This document shows positions 61,030 through 64,000 of a stretch of DNA of 64,000 bases, piece after piece. Both the position numbers and the translations under genes were made by a program. Below the pieces are notes generated by a model that saw only the letters and a list, made by a program, of their open reading frames with translations, was not told where the DNA came from and made no database searches. The stretch's first letter is position 1. Each line of letters opens with the position of its first letter. The DNA comes from Mucor racemosus (Eukaryota > Mucoromycota > Mucoromycetes > Mucorales > Mucoraceae), in the NCBI GenBank assembly GCA_027405735.1, contig JAPEHQ010000014.1:682001-746000 (forward strand), read 5' to 3'.

Positions 61030-62519
61030 TTTGTTTTTGTCGTTGTGGAAAAAAAAAAAAGATAAAGAAGAATGGCTTGAATCAAGTTGAGAGAAAATAT
61101 ATACTAATTATGGCCATTTTTAGGTTACCTTACAGCACACACGGCCACTTTTTCTGTATTTCAAACCCTAAAAAGTAAAATAAAATCATATTCAGCTTGA
61201 AAAAATTTCCATTCAGAAAATAAATCACTTCAAAAGGGTGATACACATTAATAGGAAACCTTAATCTTATAAAAAAACAGTAAAAGAAGATAGAATAAGT
61301 AATAAGCCGTATTTTCTATTGGTATGTTCTTCCTTTTATAATTTGTATCTTTTTTTTTTCTTTTTTTACAAATGTAGGGCATTATTCATGAATTTTTAGA
61401 TATTTTTTCCAATGCTTTTCGATAGCGCGGCATACTAGTAATGATGGACCGTCCTAGTTGATGGAAAAATAAAATATCTAACCTCTACGTTTAAAGGCAT
61501 TGGGGTCTGGAAGAGGTTGGCATCAACGAGATCAATACAACGTTTAAATTCTCAATAAAAATATGCCATATTTACAGTTCTAAAGAATTTTTTTTTCAAC
61601 ACTTTAAATGTAGCTTATAGCCATCCTAAATTACAAAAAGCTTTTGATGTCATATGATGTACCAGACAGAGTTTTTTTGTTTTTCAAAAGTAGGCTGCTT
61701 TTTCATAATTCTCTTTCATTTTTTAAAAGGGCCATGCATTTTGAGAGATCAAATGTAATTGTATGTTTTAAAATTTATTTAAATCGTTCCATTATAATTT
61801 TAATATGAGAAAAATCTTAGTATTTAAGTGCGTTCAATATTCATCTGCAAATAATTAAATTAGCTGATTGTTTTAAAAGTATGTCTAAAAGGAATGAATA
61901 CTATACCCATACTTGGAGTTTAGAGTTTGAAAATGTGAGCTTTGATAAGGATTTTTACAAAAAGACATATAAGATATAAGAATGTGTGAATAAGAAAAAA
62001 TGTACATACATGATTTGAAAATAATTTTTAGTGTATTATAATTCCAAAATATACTAAACTGTTTGCTAAATATAGAGTAAAAACTCTCTGAATTTATTTG
62101 TAAAATATGCCAAAAATATTAATATTATATAAATGCAAAAAATCCTTCATAAAGTATAGTTATTCAGCAAGCAATAGAACGTATTTTTTCATTTGTTATA
62201 TCAACGATGGTTTAGAGAACACTCAAGCAAGAATTTTTTTTTTTTTGAAATTTGACAGCAAATCATATATAATTTTTTGCTACTGAAATTTCTACTATAG
62301 GCAATAATCTATGGGCTATTGGTATCTGTTCGAAAATAAAAGAGCTAATACCTGAATTAGCATTATTGGTGTCGAGCCGGGTTTTGCCAACCAAATTTAC
62401 TAGTATAAGCTGGGCTTTACAACATCCCTAACCAGAATATAAGTACACTGACCTAACATTGACCAAAACTGACCTAAAATTGATTGTAAAAAATTGAGCA
62501 TCTAAATTAAGATACTAAT
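61030..62519. other. intergenic region
   Basis: Promoter side of the permease, then gene-free AT-rich DNA. A segment near 62,370-62,400 (ggtgtcgagccgggttttgccaacc) weakly recalls the hAT terminus but no element was defined. Confidence 0.4.
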
Positions 62520-63734
62520 TTTTTGTGTTCACAAGATAGATCCAATTGAAAACTACTCTACACTTTTTTTTTCAGTCAAAAATACTCATTTTTCGTCGAG
62601 ATAATCAAAATAATAGTTTACGTTATAGCTTAAACCTTATGATAACTGGGTTCCAAAGTTGATTTGTTGTAAAATCGATCAGGAAATGATTCAAAAAAAA
62701 AATCGTTAAATAGCTCATGAACTGTAAAGTAAGTTGAACTAGCGTATTAAGCGATTTTTGTACAGTCTTGGATTCTGCAACCATCTAAATAAAATTCAAA
62801 TAAATATTTTACATTAAATTTTGCGTAAAATATGATTGAAATTTTCGAGGTTTTTTGAAGGTACACATCACTTTTCATAAGCATGTTTTAAATTTGAATA
62901 ATGGAAATAATGCAGAGCAAAATTATCTATTGATAAAGCTATTTGATGTATCATTCTTAAACCGGATCATGTCAAATCCAAAAAAGTAAACAATAACAGA
63001 TCCGGAACCGGAAGTTCCTTAATTAAATATTAACTATACAATGCTCCTAACAGCATGGTATAGAAGCATGGTATAGAAGCATGATGTAAAGCATGATACA
63101 CCAGTGCGATATTCCAACATGATATACCAACATAACACATTACTATTAAATAATATCTAAACTACCTTATCACATCATTAATTCCCCAAATCAAATAGTA
63201 TATAAACCCTATTAATTTCATTCCAATAAACGATATCTCTTTACTTGATTAAATTTCTAATTTTATTTAACCTAAACATATTTTGATAAATCACTATTGT
63301 TGAACCTTTTAGCTGTATTTTTCGTAGAGAAAACGAGATTTTTGTCCAAATTTTTTTGAAATTCAGAATTTCGAATGAGGGTATACAATGGAAAAATTGA
63401 GGCTAGAAACGAAGGTATCTCTTCATAAACATCTTTGAATATATCTCCACGAAAAATCAATATTTTGGAGAAAACTAAATTACATCCAAGAGAGCTCAAC
63501 GAGATGGATGACATGAATGTAAAAAAAATGTTGCTCAATTTAACCAATATTTTGAATATTTACTACAAAAAGGTCAAAAAAATTAAAAAAAAATAAAAGT
63601 GCTCAGAATCCTTTCATACTGAAATATGTTACAAAGTACTTTAAAACAGGTAAGTTTTATTATTAAAAGCTGGTAATATAGCTTAATTTTTTGTAGAGAT
63701 ATAAAGGCTCAAAAGTTTAATTTTTAGTAGTGAA
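62520..63734 (+). repeat. dispersed repeat E, copy 4, interrupted twice
   Basis: Colinear with 49,390-50,230. Split by LTR A at 62,944-63,293 and cut at 63,734 by a second LTR A in the opposite direction. Confidence 0.7.
62944..63293 (+). mobile_element. solo LTR family A with perfect TSD ctatt
   Basis: 350 bases, with ctatt at 62,939-62,943 and 63,294-63,298. The empty site aagctattgt is visible in repeat E at about 49,793-49,802. Confidence 0.95.
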
Positions 63735-64000
63735 TGATTTATCAGAATATGTTTAGGTTAAATAAAAACTAGAAATTTAATCAAGTAAAGAAATATCGTT
63801 TATTGGAATGAAATTAATAGGGTTTATATACTATTTGATTTGGGGAATTAATGATGTGATAAGGTAGATTATATGTTATTTAATAGTAATGTGTTATGTT
63901 GGTATATCATGTTGGAATATCGCACTGGCGTATTATGCTTTTGTACCATGCTTCTATACCATGCTTTTAGGAGCATGGTATAGTTAATATTTAATTAGGT
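63735..64000 (-). mobile_element. LTR family A, reverse copy, cut by window end
   Basis: Begins TGATTTATCAGAATATG directly after gtgaa (63,730-63,734) and continues to the window edge; by comparison with other copies about 84 bases lie outside. Confidence 0.88.

Noticed and set aside
61030..62519. CRISPR array, operon or phage-type system
   Set aside because: Looked for throughout the window; genes have spliceosomal introns and no array of spaced direct repeats exists.

Overview
The window looks like AT-rich nuclear DNA of an early-diverging filamentous fungus, most likely Mucoromycota (Mucorales-like). Host genes carry short GT-AG introns of about 50-90 bases. The protein set is fungal: chitin deacetylase with a GPI-type tail, a DUF2408/UPF0662 protein, an arrestin-related trafficking adaptor, PAS kinase, mitochondrial Suv3 helicase, cytosolic Hsp70 and an ACS-type MFS permease. 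The genus is inference. Intron-exon structures were joined by hand from splice sites and reading phase.

Layout. 1-7.6 kb: a two-exon Cys-rich protein of unknown function, chitin deacetylase, and an eight-exon DUF2408 gene. 7.9-22.9 kb: a repeat island holding solo LTRs of several families (called A, B, C, D and G here), a large inverted duplication (arms 13.96-16.2 and 19.55-21.3 kb), a CACTA-like terminus at 22,121, and captured exon copies of a dynein-intermediate-chain-like WD40 gene. 23.6-33.4 kb: a host gene block on the minus strand (arrestin, PAS kinase, a tiny 64-residue Gly-Ser-Ile-Phe protein, Suv3). 34.3-40.8 kb: a complete hAT DNA transposon (34,346-40,770) with exact 8-bp target duplication, subterminal CTCGAG-rich arrays and a five-exon transposase that reads through without a break; several solo LTRs are nested in its left half. 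41-50.6 kb: a tRNA-Leu(CAA), more solo LTRs, and a second CACTA-like or inverted assembly. 51.8-61 kb: Hsp70 with a step-type heat shock element, an NmrA-like remnant, a group of secreted acidic or decayed genes, and an MFS permease. 62.5-64 kb: an unclassified 1.2-kb repeat hit twice by LTR family A, the second copy running off the window.

Together the host genes show no operon-like logic; they are ordinary housekeeping and membrane-traffic genes. The remarkable content is in the mobile DNA: target duplications and paralogous empty sites allow the order of insertions to be read directly, and the hAT element appears intact enough to be active. No retrotransposon internal region (gag, RT, integrase) was recognised; LTR-type elements in this window are solo LTRs.
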